Shown: positions 1 through 12,775, numbered from the stretch's first letter. The stretch is 64,000 bases of DNA from Plectrocnemia conspersa (GCA_009617715.1 VTFK01000077.1:62001-126000); one strand, 5' to 3'. Program-made: numbers and translations. The notes: generated by a model not told the origin, from the sequence alone.

Positions 1-60
1 TCTATGTGCTATATTTTTTGTGTATTGTAGTAATATTAATGTATTGTTTTTTTTACTATT

Positions 61-120
61 GTGATGCATTGGAGTAACTGGTTAGGTCACGATGGTTTTA
101 ATTTAACTTTAATAAATAAT
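61..120 (+). repeat. LINE-like 3' end, copy 1
   Basis: This 60-bp block reappears in reverse complement at 10729-10790. Both share the core GGTTAGGTCACGAYGGTTTT followed by ATTTAA and an AATAAAT-rich tail. A conserved 3' segment ending in a short A-rich tail suggests the 3' end of a 5'-truncated non-LTR retrotransposon. The family was not identified and no coding sequence is attached. Confidence 0.45.
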
Positions 121-430
121 ACAAATATAAATCATTGAAAATGCTCAGGTGTTAAAAAATACGATATAACTGCAAATTTAATAAGTACGAAATCTAGACG
201 TTCACATAAAAAAATCATAAAATATTAAATAAATCTAAGTCAACCATCACATTATTGGTGATTGACGATCGACTTACGAAAGCTTATGCTTACAAAAGCT
301 ACTATAAGACATTTTTTTAAATGTCTGTACGAGACAAACTGCAATTCAATGGAATGAATTGAATATATTTACCCATTTATATAAAATGGTAAATTGAAAT
401 ACGCAGAACTTTCGTATTACATATAAAACT
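121..430. other. AT-rich spacer
   Basis: Low-complexity AT-rich sequence. I see no gene, RNA or repeat boundary in it. Confidence 0.5.
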
Positions 431-960
431 TTCATCCTATAAATGATCAAATTCATCACGATCCCTTTAGCAGTAGACTCGCCCTTCGAAGAATGCATTC
501 GCATTGACTTGTTTTTCTAGCGTTTTCCGCTCATTAAACCTCCATGCGTAAATCTAAGTTAGTTACGCGCCACTTGAGATGGCGATCGTCGAATTGGATG
601 AAATTCGCGAGCCAAGGGGTTGCTTATCTCTTTCATGTATTCCGAATAGGCATAGCGTCGTATAAAACCGTTTTATTATCTCAATATACAATAATACATT
701 TAATTGTGTATTTCAATTGTAAAAGTCAACGATTTAATTTTGCGTCCGATGCGGTCAGTACCTTAATTACGGTCCACGTGTAACTAGTGTACCTTTATGG
801 CAAGATTATATTTAGTCTAACGAATCCTGCCAAATCCGGCAGGTGTGTGTATACACATGCGAAATATAATTTGATACGATCGGAAAAGGGCCGATATTAA
901 GAAGCGGGGTTATAAGGGTCACATCCCTAATGCATATACATTACACGGCAGCGGGAGGTT
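430..960. promoter_or_regulatory. GC-elevated island, possible regulatory element
   Basis: The base composition rises clearly over the AT-rich flanks and the sequence is complex. A small inverted repeat, CCTGCC-aaatcc-GGCAGG, lies near 828-845. A 79-codon + strand frame (544-783) crosses the island but resembles no family I know and is probably chance. The island reading rests on composition only. Confidence 0.3.
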
Positions 961-2290
961 AGTTCGGATTTTACCGTGAAATTTTCAATAATAAGCACAA
1001 ACTGAATAAACTCAAATGCTTTTATACTAATTAGTGTATAATAAAAATATCTTACGCTTCCATTAATTAATTCCTTTGTAAATATTTTAACTTATAATTA
1101 GTTTGTTATGAGATGACCTTATATAATATATTAATATAATATTTCTTTTTTATTATTAAATAATAATAAAAAATTGAAGATATATAATATATTCTTTATT
1201 AGCTAATGTAGCTTATTATTAAAGTGTGTTTAGCTTCATTTTAATTAATTATCACGATATAAACTTTTGAGATTAAGAAAATCTAGGTAAATCGTATTTG
1301 AATTATAAATACATAATAATTACTAATATTAATCTCTCAGATAATATACAAATCAAAAAACACTAAAGTACATATGTATATGATTTAAACTCAGGTCTTT
1401 CAGGTTAATAGTCAGCGACTTACGCGTTTATTTTAAATAAAATACAAATAGAAATCTACTATTGTTGACAAATTTAATTTATAAAATCATTTAAATACTG
1501 TATCAGTCTGAAATATTAGATTTGATTTGCTCAGTATTATTCAGTTTCAATACATCTTGTGTTTATTTCATGATTAGATTGTATTATAAAAAAAATAGCG
1601 TAGATTAGGGTTATTTTACCTTTATTCAAAATAAACTTCCATTGAAAAGTATATATCTAATCTGAAAATATTTAAAAAAACCCCTTTTAGCGATTATCTT
1701 GCGCTTTGCATTCCTTACACATTTTGAAATCTAAGATCTAAGTGCATCTTTGTTGTAGCCCTTTTTTAGCAATCGTAAGTATTTGCATTAATCAAACGTA
1801 GCTGCTGTTTTTTTTTATTTTATTATTTGTCCTTTTTTTCTCTATTTTTGGAAGTATACTTACATATACAGGGTAGAATTGTTTTGTCACTGTTCTAGAT
1901 GTTACATCAGGTTCATAATATAAATAAATTTGATAGAGCAGAGCAGATTGCTTTACCTAATATGCTGTATTCGCAAGGATATTCGAGGATAGTTTTCGTG
2001 CGTACTTTTACCCGCTGAATTTTGGTATAATTTAATAATTATATTTCATATAAATAATTCTAAAATATATTTAAAATCATTTAATAAATTATAAAACACG
2101 ATTTGAATGTTACATAAGGAACATAAAAAATAAAGCTTAAGGTTTCCATACTGTTTGCTTAACACGATAAGTTTCGAAACTAATTCAGAGTAACTTTCAG
2201 TGAAACTAAGTCAGTGTAACATTTGTGCAGCACACTTTTACTATTTTCTTAAGTTTAAAATGAATAATATTAAATAGAGCTGATTCAAAT
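961..2290. other. AT-rich spacer containing a SINE-like copy
   Basis: AT-rich DNA with poly-T runs. Around 1262-1340 there is a weak reverse-strand match to the repeat at 6110-6225 (shared TTTACCTAGATTTTCT). Apart from the SINE-like piece at 1345-1428 I see nothing else. Confidence 0.45.
1345..1428 (-). repeat. tRNA-like SINE fragment, copy A
   Basis: The reverse complement reads TAAGTCGCTGAC, then CCTGAAAGACCTGAG, then TTTAAATC, and matches 19651-19735 over about 80 bp including a tail containing AGTGTTTTTT. The layout resembles the 3' half of a tRNA: an anticodon-arm-like stretch and a degenerate Pol III B box (GAGTTTAAATC). It is probably the head and part of the body of a decayed tRNA-derived SINE. 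Confidence 0.5.
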
Positions 2291-2299
2291 GTCAGAGGA

Positions 2300-2460
2300 G
2301 TGCTTCTTATCGAAAATTATTTCCCAAGAATTTCTCCAAAAATTATAAAATGAGAATTCTCATTTCTCAATTGCTGATTTTTCTAGAATTTTCATTAAAA
2401 TTATATCTGTAAGAATATTTTGAATGTTTACAATCACTGCATTTTTATGGGTCACTTTTA
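2300..2460 (+). repeat. dispersed repeat, possibly hAT-like, copy 1
   Basis: Contains GAGAATTCTCATTTCTCA, then TTGCTGATTT, and a block ending in ACTGCA. The same order of blocks occurs at 24440-24600. The self-complementary TTCTCA/GAGAA pattern recalls short non-autonomous hAT elements, but no 8-bp target duplication could be fixed. The 69-codon reverse frame just beyond it (2458-2667) is unrecognised. Confidence 0.3.
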
Positions 2461-3670
2461 ATGTTTTAAAATATGCATGTTTTTTGAAAGTTTTTTGTAG
2501 AGGTCAAAAGTATTTGAATGGAAAAAAATTGTAAGAACGTCATAAATAATCAGATAAGACAAAACTGCTCCGTTTTGGAAACGACAGATTGCAAAAATGT
2601 GTGGGTGCTTTCCAAGAAGTTCAGCGAAGATTTTTTCAAAAATCAAGGATTTTTTTATTTTTGTCATGTTTGAAATATTAAAAATAAAAAGTAGCAGCAG
2701 CTGTTATTGAGAATATTTAAATAAAATTCCTTCGTAATTCGACACTCTGTAATCAATCAAATAGATTGATCTGTTTTGGTCCATTAAAGCGAATCATCAT
2801 CCTATTAAAGTCTATTCTCTTTAACGATTATTCAGTACCTACTTTTTTCATTAATTTTATAAAGACATCTATAATAATACTTATACCTTGTTATTATAAT
2901 CACTACTATATATTACATATATTTTTATGTATTCAAATTTCACGAGAATTCTTAAAAAAAATAAAGATAAGAATTTTCATTTTTCTATAGATGAAAAACA
3001 TCGAAAAACCAGAATGTCTATTTCAGAATTTAGATTTGTAATAATTGAATCATATGCACTTGTTAAAAAAATTTTTTACATAATCGCAAATACAAAATGT
3101 AAGCATCGTAAGAACTATTAAAACAGTATCTAATAATTATGTTACGATGTATTAAATAATATGTTTTGGAGTAATAAGATTGAGATAATTATTTTTTTTA
3201 GAGATATTCATTTTTTCCATAAAAACAACTTTTTTATATTAAAAAGACGTTAGAATAAAATTATATTTATATTTCTTAAAAGTTTAAATTTAACGTCACA
3301 GTTATTGTATGTCTATCAAAGTGTACTATTGATTTCTTCTTGGCACCTTTTTACCCTTCTAAAATACCATTCCTCGGAGGGTTTAGGTCTAATCTCCTGG
3401 ATTTTTCCACCCTTTTCCTATTTCAGCGCCTTTATGCGTCAAATCATATTAGAAAATCCTACATTTCACCTTACTCGACAGTTAGTCGTCCATTGTTTTT
3501 AGGTAAAGTTTCTTGCATCATCGAAATATAAAATAATAAGAAATGTTATAAAGCAATATCAGAATCAAACAAAATTAAAATATGTTTTTTTTTATTAAAT
3601 AACAACAATTTTATTCCAAATTATTACAATATTTTTTTAATAAATGAAAATTTGATATAAGCTTAAATTT
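2461..3670. other. AT-rich spacer
   Basis: Very AT-rich. Small overlapping open frames on both strands (2766-3531) have Phe/Ile/Lys/Asn-rich translations typical of random AT-rich DNA. Nothing else is supported. Confidence 0.5.
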
Positions 3671-4440
3671 AAACCCACGACGTCATTCTCTAAATATTTA
3701 TATGAACATAATATTTGTTCTTCGTGCTTTATACTTGTATTTTATGTATCTTACACGTGGCTGATTCATAACTTTGGCAGCAGAGTCGAGAATTGGTTTT
3801 TATTTTCATTTCGCTTCGCGATGTTATCTTTTCATTATGTGCTCGCGTCTGAGTGAAAAATCGTGCGTATCCCCTAAACATTGATGCCAAGTAGGTACAT
3901 ACCGCCCACATCCACCCTCGGATTGATATCAATTTCTTGGAAATCCGACGCAGCATCAGTCCCGAAGTAAATTCGGCATGGGATAGAAAACGAGAGGCGT
4001 GCACTGGGCCTTAGATTTATTGGCTCAATTAAAACGCCAGCACGTATAGAGAGAGTGAGGGCAAAAAATAAAAGGTGAGGTAGGAAAGAATTGCTCTGAG
4101 AGAGACGCCGGAAGCGGCGCTGCCGTCGTCGTCGTCGGCTTTTCCACTAAGTCTGTCAACTTTTCCGACTGTGTGACTTTGGCGGGCCGGCGAAACTTTT
4201 TGCTATGTTTGTTTTTCCAGTGCGCGGCCCTCTTTGGTATTTTTTCCAAAGGGCGATAAGTTTTTCAATTGTCAAAAGCGTAGAAGGGAAAACGTGTCGG
4301 TGGAGACGACGCGGTGAAAATACAATTTTAAAGGGTGGCATCCTTCTTCGGCTCCCATCCTCTTTAGGATGTCACTAGCTGAGGGTACTTTAGATGTAGA
4401 TAACGTGTGGTAGTATTATAGTTAGGCGCACCCTACAAAG
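3670..4440. promoter_or_regulatory. CpG-rich island, possible regulatory element
   Basis: One of the most CpG-dense parts of the left half, with a short GTC/CGT triplet run near 4121-4139 and a CGCCGG...GCGGCG patch near 4109-4122. Three overlapping reverse frames (3729-4341) are open together, which is what GC-rich non-coding DNA does; none looks like a known protein. Candidate enhancer or promoter by composition. Confidence 0.35.
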
Positions 4441-5290
4441 GATCAGAATGAAGTTGTTTCACATTTTCATCTATTGAATATTGGAGTATTAATATTTATT
4501 CTCAATATATAATAGTATCAACTGAATATTTATGTATGTATAGCGGCTCACAAAACCAAACAATATTTTAAATGTTGATACATTGGAAATACCTGTATAT
4601 TACTTGAATCTTAGAGGATTACCAAAGCAACAAAATTAACCCTTAATGTCAATATCTGCTGTGTATTTCCATTTATTCAAACATTGCAATGTAATACAGA
4701 TTAGTTGTGAAGGCGTATAAGACTCCAGGGGTCAAATGTAAGCCCTTATCTATCAGTCCATTAGCGACTCTTGTGCAATAGCATCTGTAACGATGATCCA
4801 CTTTCAAGACTTAACCTAGGCTGTTTCCGAGACAGCTGCGGTTAAAGTTCTCCGTGCAAAGCTACTGACAGTCTCCCGGCTTCACTATCCTTAGTTGAAA
4901 ATAAAATAAAGGAAAATAGAATAGGAAGACTGTGGTCAAATAATCGCACCTCTCTCTTTAAGGGAGATTAATTGAGTGCGATTTTACATTTGTGTTGAGA
5001 AGCACAAACATATGTGAATGACTGACACTTACAGGAATGTCTAGCGATTTATATCACAATTTCATCCTTTCTTTAGTAACTCAATAATTGTCATCATTCC
5101 ATTGGTGAGGTCTAATATACACTTCATATTGGATATTAATCTGAAATTTCAGTATATATCTATAGATTAAGAATATACCACCTAAGCCAATCTTTATAAA
5201 TATTTCAAAAGCGCCGTCTAGATTGGTGTTTTTGCCCCTAACAATCCACTAGTATTGATATATTTTCAATTCTTATCATATAAAATGTTC
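4440..5290. other. Mixed AT-rich sequence with a modest island
   Basis: Mostly AT-rich. Positions 4700-5010 are more complex. They include a loosely self-complementary segment with CGCAC near 4945 and GTGCG near 4977, enclosing CTCTCTC and GGGAG. I see no gene. Confidence 0.35.
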
Positions 5291-5740
5291 TCAAAATTTA
5301 ACTACGCCTTCAAGCGCGACTTTTGAATATTTGACGATCATCAACCTCCGACGAGTCCATAACTCCAGAAGGGAGTAAGGCACACCGCCAGCAAGTTCTG
5401 GCGTATAAAAATATGGCGGCGCCTGCTTCCATCCGATTTTATTCCTTATTACACGGATCATTACCATAAAAGTGTTTATCCCGTCCACACTTTTATCTGA
5501 GGCCCGTTTCGATTCGCGCGACCGATCCCGCATAAACCTCCGTCGATCTGCACGGCTTTTTATGCAAAGTTTATTCGCGTACTTTGTTTTATGATCTACG
5601 GGATGAATACGTAACGATATTTATGTACGAGCGCAGACACACGTGTGCATCTATGGCTGTACGGGACTAACCAAAAAATGTATGCCCGCTGAATAGTGAT
5701 TACCTGTGACCATTGTCGGCGTTGAATTGAAATTTCTGAT
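5290..5740. promoter_or_regulatory. GC-elevated island
   Basis: Complex, CpG-containing sequence between AT-rich flanks, unlike any repeat in the window. The 80-codon reverse frame (5291-5533) has no recognisable motif. Candidate conserved non-coding element by composition only. Confidence 0.3.
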
Positions 5741-6680
5741 AAAAAGTAAAGTTTTTACTGTGGTCTATTTTTCAGTTGATTTGGAATAAGGCATAAGAGA
5801 TAACGACCCTATTTTATGATATATTTAAATATACTCCTAATAATATATTTTTTAAATATTAATAATATAATATACTAACATGTTAATTGTTGTAAAATTA
5901 AAATAGCGTTTTAATTTATCTGAATATAAAATGCTTTAAAAGTTATTACGTATTTCTTAAAATAATAGGAATTATTGCAAAGCTCAATGCAATTACCAGC
6001 ATGATAAACGAGTAGTATAAGTCTCGATCGAATTCTATATGAATACAAATGTTTATCCTGTCTGAAAATATAGAGATGGTGATTATTATATAATTTTAAT
6101 TCTAATCGATCATTACAGATTAGGTTTACCTAGATTTTCTCAATCTCACAAGTAAATATTGTGATGAGCTAGGTCGTACATATTAGGTATTAAAAATTCT
6201 CTAATAATAAGCTACCTAAAGAATATATTATAAATATGTATCAATATAAAAAAATCCCCTGTTTTGCGAAATAAATTAATTTGGCAATTTAAATAATATT
6301 ATTGAGCCCTTTATCTTGTAAATTTTTAACAAAATTTATATGTATCTATCGTTACTGACAATTAAAAATAATGTGGACATACATAAATTCTGTAGGAATG
6401 ATAGTTATGTAAAATCCTATCCAAAAATACGTTGAATATACTATGACGACTATTTTTTATAAACTGAGATATTTCCTTAAGTAATTAATCATGTTTTAAT
6501 CACAAAATACCACATGAAATATTAACTTTATCACCACCATTAGGCATTTCTAAAATAAATACCACATTTTTTAGTATGCATAAATTATTTTTCTCACAAA
6601 TATTTTTTAATCTAATCGATTTATTTTATCGTCATGTGTTTTATTTATTATTTGTGCCTGTATGCCTGTGTTAAACATAA
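5740..6680. other. AT-rich spacer
   Basis: AT-rich sequence holding the dispersed repeat at 6110-6225. I see nothing else. Confidence 0.45.
6110..6225 (+). repeat. Dispersed repeat family A, copy 1
   Basis: Shares ordered blocks with 53040-53125: AGATTAGGTTT, CTAGATTTTC, AATCTCACA, then TCGTACATATTAGGTATT and TTCTCTAATA. Weaker matches lie at 1262-1340 (reversed) and 33545-33600. It may be an untranslated end of a retrotransposon or a short DNA element; termini and target duplications are not visible. Confidence 0.5.
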
Positions 6681-7450
6681 AAAAAATTAAATATTTTTTT
6701 ATGTAAGTCTTCTATGAATTCTAAAATATTTGGCGGAGTTCCCTTGTGGTATCCATTTCCCGTTAATGGATACCGGAGGACACATATCTTTGTTCAGCGT
6801 AAATGAAACATGAATGTTTCATTAGCTCTGATACGCCATTTAGAGAAGTAAGCTAGGACTTTTAAGAGATGACCTTGCACTATATTCGATGATATTTTTG
6901 TGTCAGCAGTAGACGCTGTTGTTCTATTATCGTTGGCAAATGTATCAATTAGTGTTTGGTTCGTTTGAGGAAGATCTATTGTGTACAGAATCGATCCAAG
7001 AACATTATCCTGAGGCACACCAGATAATATTTAATATGGTTTTGGGTTTACTTCTCCATTTTAAAAGAGTCTATATTTTAGGTAGGATTAGATGTGTGGA
7101 AAGCAAACTCCTAATTTTGTAAAATATCCAGGATGCCACACTTTATCAAAACCCTAAGTTTTATCTAAGAATACGGCTGAGCAATACTTTTTATTTTCAG
7201 TCTTCATTGATATATTTTTCCAACCTATGTGCTATCGTAGTGTTTATTTCCAAAGCCAACGATTACTGGTTTGATTATTCTTAAAAAGTAACTTTTCTAA
7301 TATTTTTGACATAATTCGTAACATTCTTATCGGTCTGTAAAAGGCAATATTTTTTGGTTATTTTCCTGGTTTCAGTAAATTTATAATTTAAGCAACCTTC
7401 CATTGGATTGATAAGTAATTTTATCTAATAACTGAGTTAAATAGGATGGT
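6680..7450 (-). pseudogene. Jockey-like LINE reverse transcriptase fragment, decayed
   Basis: Reading the reverse strand from about 7450 downward through several frames recovers jockey-clade reverse-transcriptase motifs in order: QWKVA, FYRPIRM, VWHPGYFTKL, GVPQDNVLGSILYT, DLPQTNQTLIDTFAND, KWRIRANET, then CPPVSINGKWIPQ and IHRRLT. The catalytic FADD motif has become FAND, and stops and frameshifts break the frame. The longest surviving open piece is 6794-7018 (74 codons). Endonuclease and ORF1 are missing, so this is a dead, 5'-truncated copy about 0.77 kb long. The clade assignment rests on motif order. Confidence 0.85.
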
Positions 7451-7770
7451 CAAAATTCTGATTACTTTAGTAACAAGTATTTTTCAAGAATATGCAAATT
7501 AAAAAGTATATTTAAATTTATTATTTTATTTAATTTTTAAAGACACATTAGTAAATTTTTTTTAAATAAGATTATGAACTGATACTTTTAAATTAATTTG
7601 ATTATATAGTTTTTATTTTTTATTATTTTACTTGATTTGAATTAAGACTTTTAAACTATTTTTTTCTGTATTTTTTTTTCAGAAAAATTCAAGCTAATTA
7701 TCTACGCAGTGTTCTGTATACTTACATATATTTCTATTACCCAACCCCTGTGCTAACATATTCATACATT
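7450..7770. other. AT-rich spacer
   Basis: Poly-T-rich AT sequence; nothing recognised. Confidence 0.5.
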
Positions 7771-8130
7771 TTATAGAACACCCTGCACATGTGTCTACGG
7801 TAGGTGCGTACGGTTGTAGGTTTTACGTGATGGGGAAAACGCCGACGTTTTCGTATTCAACAGGCATTGTTTTCACGCTTTTATCTCTTATTTCGACGAC
7901 GGGTCTCGATACGGAACGCTCCGTGCTGCGGAATGTTCCTGTTAAATTTTGCGACCCCCCACGGGGGATGCGCCCAGGGCGTGCGGAAAAGTTGTCACAC
8001 TGGCGACATGTTGTGCGAAAGGTGATCGCTCACGGATAACGTAGAACCTAGAATTTAATACGGGACGCAGAGTCAAAGAACACTTTGTCGGTCATGCGAC
8101 GTTGGCTCGTTACTAAGGGATAATATAAAT
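7770..8130. promoter_or_regulatory. GC-elevated island
   Basis: CpG-rich complex block including GCGACCCCCCACGGGGGATG near 7951-7970, an inverted CCCC/GGGG arrangement. The overlapping 82-codon + frame (7791-8039) has no recognised motif. Possible regulatory element. Confidence 0.35.
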
Positions 8131-9540
8131 AGTGCTAGGTATCCTGTGCAAGGTTTACGGCTGTCGGTTCGACTTCTGATGGTGTTGCATAATTTGAATG
8201 TTTGTATTTTAGATATATGTATGTATGTATTTATTATATATATTAAATCTAATGATTTTACTAAATTAAATAAGATCCACCTCAGTATAAGCCTACTAAC
8301 ATTTCACTGCCTACGAGTTATTTTGTTCACGAAAAGCATTTCAAGACTAAACTGTATTATTTTATCTTATTTTTGTAACACTATTAAGGTCTCTCGTTTA
8401 TTTTTAACCTTATACAATAACCCCGGGAAAATGTTTTATATAACATTTTTTTCTGCTCGTCATTCTTGAATTTTTTATGTCTTAGTAGTACGAAATATCT
8501 AAATAGTTTACTAGCGAAAGTTATATTTTTATTTATACACCAGTCGTGGTAATGAGAAAATTTTCAATTGCAAAATGCATATTCTTACATAAAAAGAAAA
8601 GTATTATTTTTTTGTAAAACACCAAAGATTTTATATTTCTATGGCAATATAACTTTTAAGAGGGTCTGCAACCGCATTTTTTTTTAGGTTTTTACCACCT
8701 AGCAATTAAAAAACTAATTTTTGTACCGCCTATCGTCGTCGTAATCGTCGTCTGACAATGAAAAATATTATTAAAAAATACCTAATCTTAACTTAAAGAC
8801 AGTATACATCGCTAATTTTATAAAATCATTTATAATTAATTCATAATTATTTAAATAATCAATAAATCATGCTTCTAAAAAACTTATCATAGAATTTATT
8901 CTTGCAATTAAAATATCATGTATTGTTGTAAAGCAATTTTTGTTAAGATGATTTAATATTTTCTATTTACAAATGTATTCAACAATAATTTTTCTTATTT
9001 TATGAAAGCAAAAATATTAAATAATAATAAAAAAAGTCATATCTATTTTAATAGAACTACATATATTAAAAAAGATTTTTAATTAGTGCCTTATTATAAA
9101 TACATATCGAGTTATTTTATAATTTTAATAAAAATGTACAACGCTATCAAAAACTAATTCGTCTTGTATTTTTTTAGAAATTTTTGTTTACATTTATCTA
9201 CCTTTTTATTAATATATCTTACTATGGATTTGAAAATTATACTAATAATGTTTATTTTTTTATTTTTAGGTAAGCTGATTCATATTTTTAATACTGGACG
9301 ATATTCGCTTGTAAGTAAATATAATAATTTATTATTTTATAAAAAATATATATTTGCAATAACTTTTCAATATGCTACCTTTATAATTATATAATAAACC
9401 TCAAATATTTAATATTTTATGCTAATAAGATTTGGGAAAAAATATGAAATATTTATATTATAAATCAAAATCTTTTATCTGGCGTTTAAAAGCTTTTCAG
9501 CAAATATTATTACATTCATAAAAAAAGCTAATGAACTTTT
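8130..9540. other. AT-rich spacer
   Basis: AT-rich. The 107-codon frame 8146-8469 is Leu/Ile/Ser-rich and looks like chance. A short CGT triplet run lies near 8734-8751. Nothing else is supported. Confidence 0.45.
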
Positions 9541-10200
9541 TCAAATAGGCGGCGCGGAGTAGACAGCGTGAGAAAGTTAGCGAAAAAACATTTCATTTCA
9601 TATCTGTCCTTTTTTCTTCAAACTCCGCTTTCGGGACTGACTTTGACAATATTTCAAAACGAATACGCCCGCTTAAACTATTTTCTCCTTGATCCCCAGG
9701 GAGCGAAGGTCGCTCCGTCATAAAGAGATCTTACTTTAAAAAATGGATTATGAGGTCAGACATGCTTCAACAGGGTCAGTAAATAAACTTTCTTTGATCC
9801 CTTAATTTCGGGTAATTTTTTCAAGTCGAAATGTTCAGCAACGCGTATGATTTCATTGTCATGTCCATATTTTTCTTTCAATTGCTATGATTGTAGATTC
9901 GCCTTTTGACGTCAATAAAACACCATTAAAAGAGATATTTGAGTGTTTCGGCTTAATAGGAAACTAAACCATTTGTTCGGTGCTTAGGAGTTTTGGCCGA
10001 TGGCCAAAAAGTGCAACGAGTTAATTCGTTTTCTTCCAAATGCAACGAACCGGTTGTATGGGGCGTTTTATTGATGCAATTTACGTCGTCGTGTGAAAAA
10101 TGCGCAACTGCATTTGCATTAATCCCCCGTAATGATACTACTTTCTTTCAAACATGTGTATTTTTCTTATTCGCTTATTTTTTCCCTCGTTGAATATCCA
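9540..10200. promoter_or_regulatory. GC-elevated island with perfect hairpin
   Basis: Complex CpG-bearing sequence. At 9700-9716 a perfect inverted repeat, GGAGCGA-agg-TCGCTCC, forms a 7-bp stem with a 3-nt loop. The 66-codon frame 9993-10193 is unrecognised. Candidate regulatory element. Confidence 0.35.
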
Positions 10201-10728
10201 CGTTCTCGCTCTCTCTATTATCTTAAGTAATGCAATTCGTTTAAAGTAAACAGCGACTCTAAGTGTTTTTTTAAACGCTCCTATATATAATTTTAAATTG
10301 CTTGTGACGCAAAAAATAATGTATGACATAAAATTATTATACACTTGATACAACTCTAATAATGTTTTTGAATGATTCTTCTTAACCTACATATTTCATC
10401 ATAGCCATAACTATGTCTAGATCCGACTTATATAAATTTTAACAAAAAAAAAATTGTTCGTTGATGTTTTCTTAACTTTTTAGTAAAATCTTCTCGTCGC
10501 TGATCATAAATTGTACTGAGTTTATCATATCTTAAATATTTATGATCCTTGGTAATATAAGTGGTACATATAATACAATAAATATCTTGGCAACTTCTTA
10601 ATTAAGATATCATCTGAATTACTCAAGTATTCATGGCATACAATTAAAGACCTATTTCATTTTAGATTAAATACTAGTAAAAATCAAAAGATACTCGGTT
10701 ATAACATGATTATTGAGATGTACTTTTT
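10200..10728. other. AT-rich spacer
   Basis: AT-rich DNA with no recognised feature. Confidence 0.5.
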
Positions 10729-10790
10729 ATTTATTTATTTAAATTAAATTAAAACCGTCGTGACCTAACAGGTTACCCCAATGTGTAAAT
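10729..10790 (-). repeat. LINE-like 3' end, copy 2
   Basis: Reverse-complement partner of 61-120. In the element's sense it runs GGTAACCTGTTAGGTCACGA, then GGTTTTAATTTAA, and ends in a run of AAAT units, the tail type of several insect LINEs. The tail lies on the low-coordinate side, so the sense strand is minus. Confidence 0.5.
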
Positions 10791-11900
10791 GTGTTAGAAA
10801 ATAATAATAAATAAACATATAGTAAAGCTGATCTATCAATGACATTCACAACTAGCTTTTTATGGATTTTTTAAATATTTTTAATATATATCATTTCTAG
10901 AGAAAGGTGATTTTTCATTTTTGCCTTTTGATTTTCCTGAGAAAAATATATGTTTATATAGTACAGTATATTGTTGTAGATATCTTAATATTATTGATAA
11001 ACAGAAAAGTAGATAATTGTTAGGGAAAATAAACTTTAATTAGATGTTGATTTTTATTATATTGAACTCGAATAATCGAAGGATCAGAACGGATCGATCT
11101 ACTTCAATTAATTCGAGTTAAGAAGGAATTTTAGGTTCCTATTTTACTTTTCTTAACCCTTTCTCTACTTTACATTTTTCATATTTTTAACAAAATAAGG
11201 ATAAAAATACCTCATTGAATTATTGAAAAAACGAGATTTAAGTTAACATAGACAGACACATTTAATGGCTTAACTCTTAGCCCCCATACATATTTTCAAT
11301 CTGCCGTTTCTCACGCGGACCGGTTTTTTAATACGATTATTAATGTATATTATAAAATACCACAACAAAGATTAAGTCGATTAGAACAGTTAAATAGTTC
11401 CAAGAAGCATACATATTTTCAAATTTATGGTATGGACCCACCATTTCTTATGCAACGATATATAAAAATATAGCGGTTGTATAAAATTGAAAATAAATAT
11501 TTTTAACAAAAAAAGGCTGTATTAAATATTTTTAAAATCCTTCTCAATTTGTCATTTTTCTCGAGAAATTCTTAAAAAACAATTGTTCAGAGAAAACACT
11601 AGTTATTCAGTGGCAGTTACAATTTGTCAAAGAACACACGGATGACCTCACATTCGAAGGAATTAGGAATTGCTGAGGTATAAATTGTATACACACTCTG
11701 CAAGCGATGCTTGTATATGGCAGTGTCAACAACCAAGAAAAATCACGCTTCCATTATTACTAGCCTTTGAAATATTTATATAGCTTAACATTTTAAATGC
11801 TCACTACTAACTTTCTATATTCTGCAAAACCAACAGATTATTACAAAGTTGTAATAAATTTGCATTACTTTGTTAAAAGCGACAATTTACAATAATCTAT
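10791..11900. other. AT-rich spacer
   Basis: Mostly AT-rich. CATACATATTTTCAA occurs twice (about 11286 and 11409), a hint of a degenerate local duplication. Around 11700 a short self-complementary TGCAAGC/GCTTGTA pair is present. No gene. Confidence 0.4.
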
Positions 11901-12260
11901 TCATAGGTTAGCAAACACGGAATACACTAACGTTCAAAGAACGTGCACCGCACTCGGCACTATTTTACTTGTATAGCATTCGATAAAATAAGCCACCAGC
12001 AGATAGATAGTGTATGTAGATATATACGTACATACATATAGGAATATTTGTTCGCCAGTTGAATTATCATACAATACGGTGCAAAATCCGATCCCGCGCT
12101 CTCGGGCCAAACACAGCAGGATCTTCGGTCGGACTGCGGACGGCAGAAGGCATACATACAGGCAGGCCATAAATCGCATAACCGAACAAAAACAATATTA
12201 TTCGCCGGAACACCGAACAACGAACTCGGCTTCTCTCTAGGTACTACACATACATTCAAC
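11900..12260. promoter_or_regulatory. GC-elevated island
   Basis: Complex block, strongest at 12080-12160, with a short TACATA-type microsatellite near 12010-12040. Frames are open on both strands across it (11934-12259), which argues against any of them being real. Candidate regulatory element. Confidence 0.3.
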
Positions 12261-12597
12261 GACTCGAAAGTTCATGGACTGTAATATAATATTAGAGGCC
12301 ATCTCAACAAATACATGTTTTGGATAATCGACTTCAAAACTCTCAAAGTTTTGAGATTAAGGATAAACATGATTCTAGACACTGTCACGATAGCTATCAA
12401 GGTTAGGAGTATGTAATAAATCGCGTCGCTTTTAATTCAATCGTCTGTAATTTTTTTGCCGCCGTACAACTATTCTATGTAACGAAATTTACTGATGGCG
12501 TACAGAATTTAACAAGTTGTATTTACAAAATTGAATTATACCACCTCTTTACACGTTACACTCCTTAGTTTAAAACAGTAAATAATTTCTCTAGCAT

Positions 12598-12720
12598 TTG
12601 TCAGATTTTCACTAAAAGAAATATAAATCTACCGGTTAAAATATATACCAATATGATTTTACAAATATGGCAGTGAAAATATATTTTAACTAGTAATACA
12701 CACTCACTGTAACATTCATA
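12598..12720 (+). repeat. Dispersed repeat family B, copy 1
   Basis: Ordered similarity to 27825-27905: CAGATTTTCACT, then TAAATCTACCGGT, AAAATATATACC and ATATGATTTTAC. A shorter match sits at 39635-39665 (TCTGATATGATTTA). Elements such as GGCAGTGAAAATAT are partly repeated in reverse inside the copy, so it may be a small palindromic element. Unclassified. Confidence 0.4.
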
Positions 12721-12775
12721 TGTATAACTAGTCAATTTTAATTATTGAACTATCTATTGCATAAATTTTAAATTA

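Noticed and set aside
4109..4140. GTC/CGT triplet run as a coding repeat
   Set aside because: Too short, and several frames are open on the same strand.
8146..8469. 107-codon + frame
   Set aside because: AT-rich sequence with Leu/Ile/Ser/Phe-rich translation, as expected by chance.
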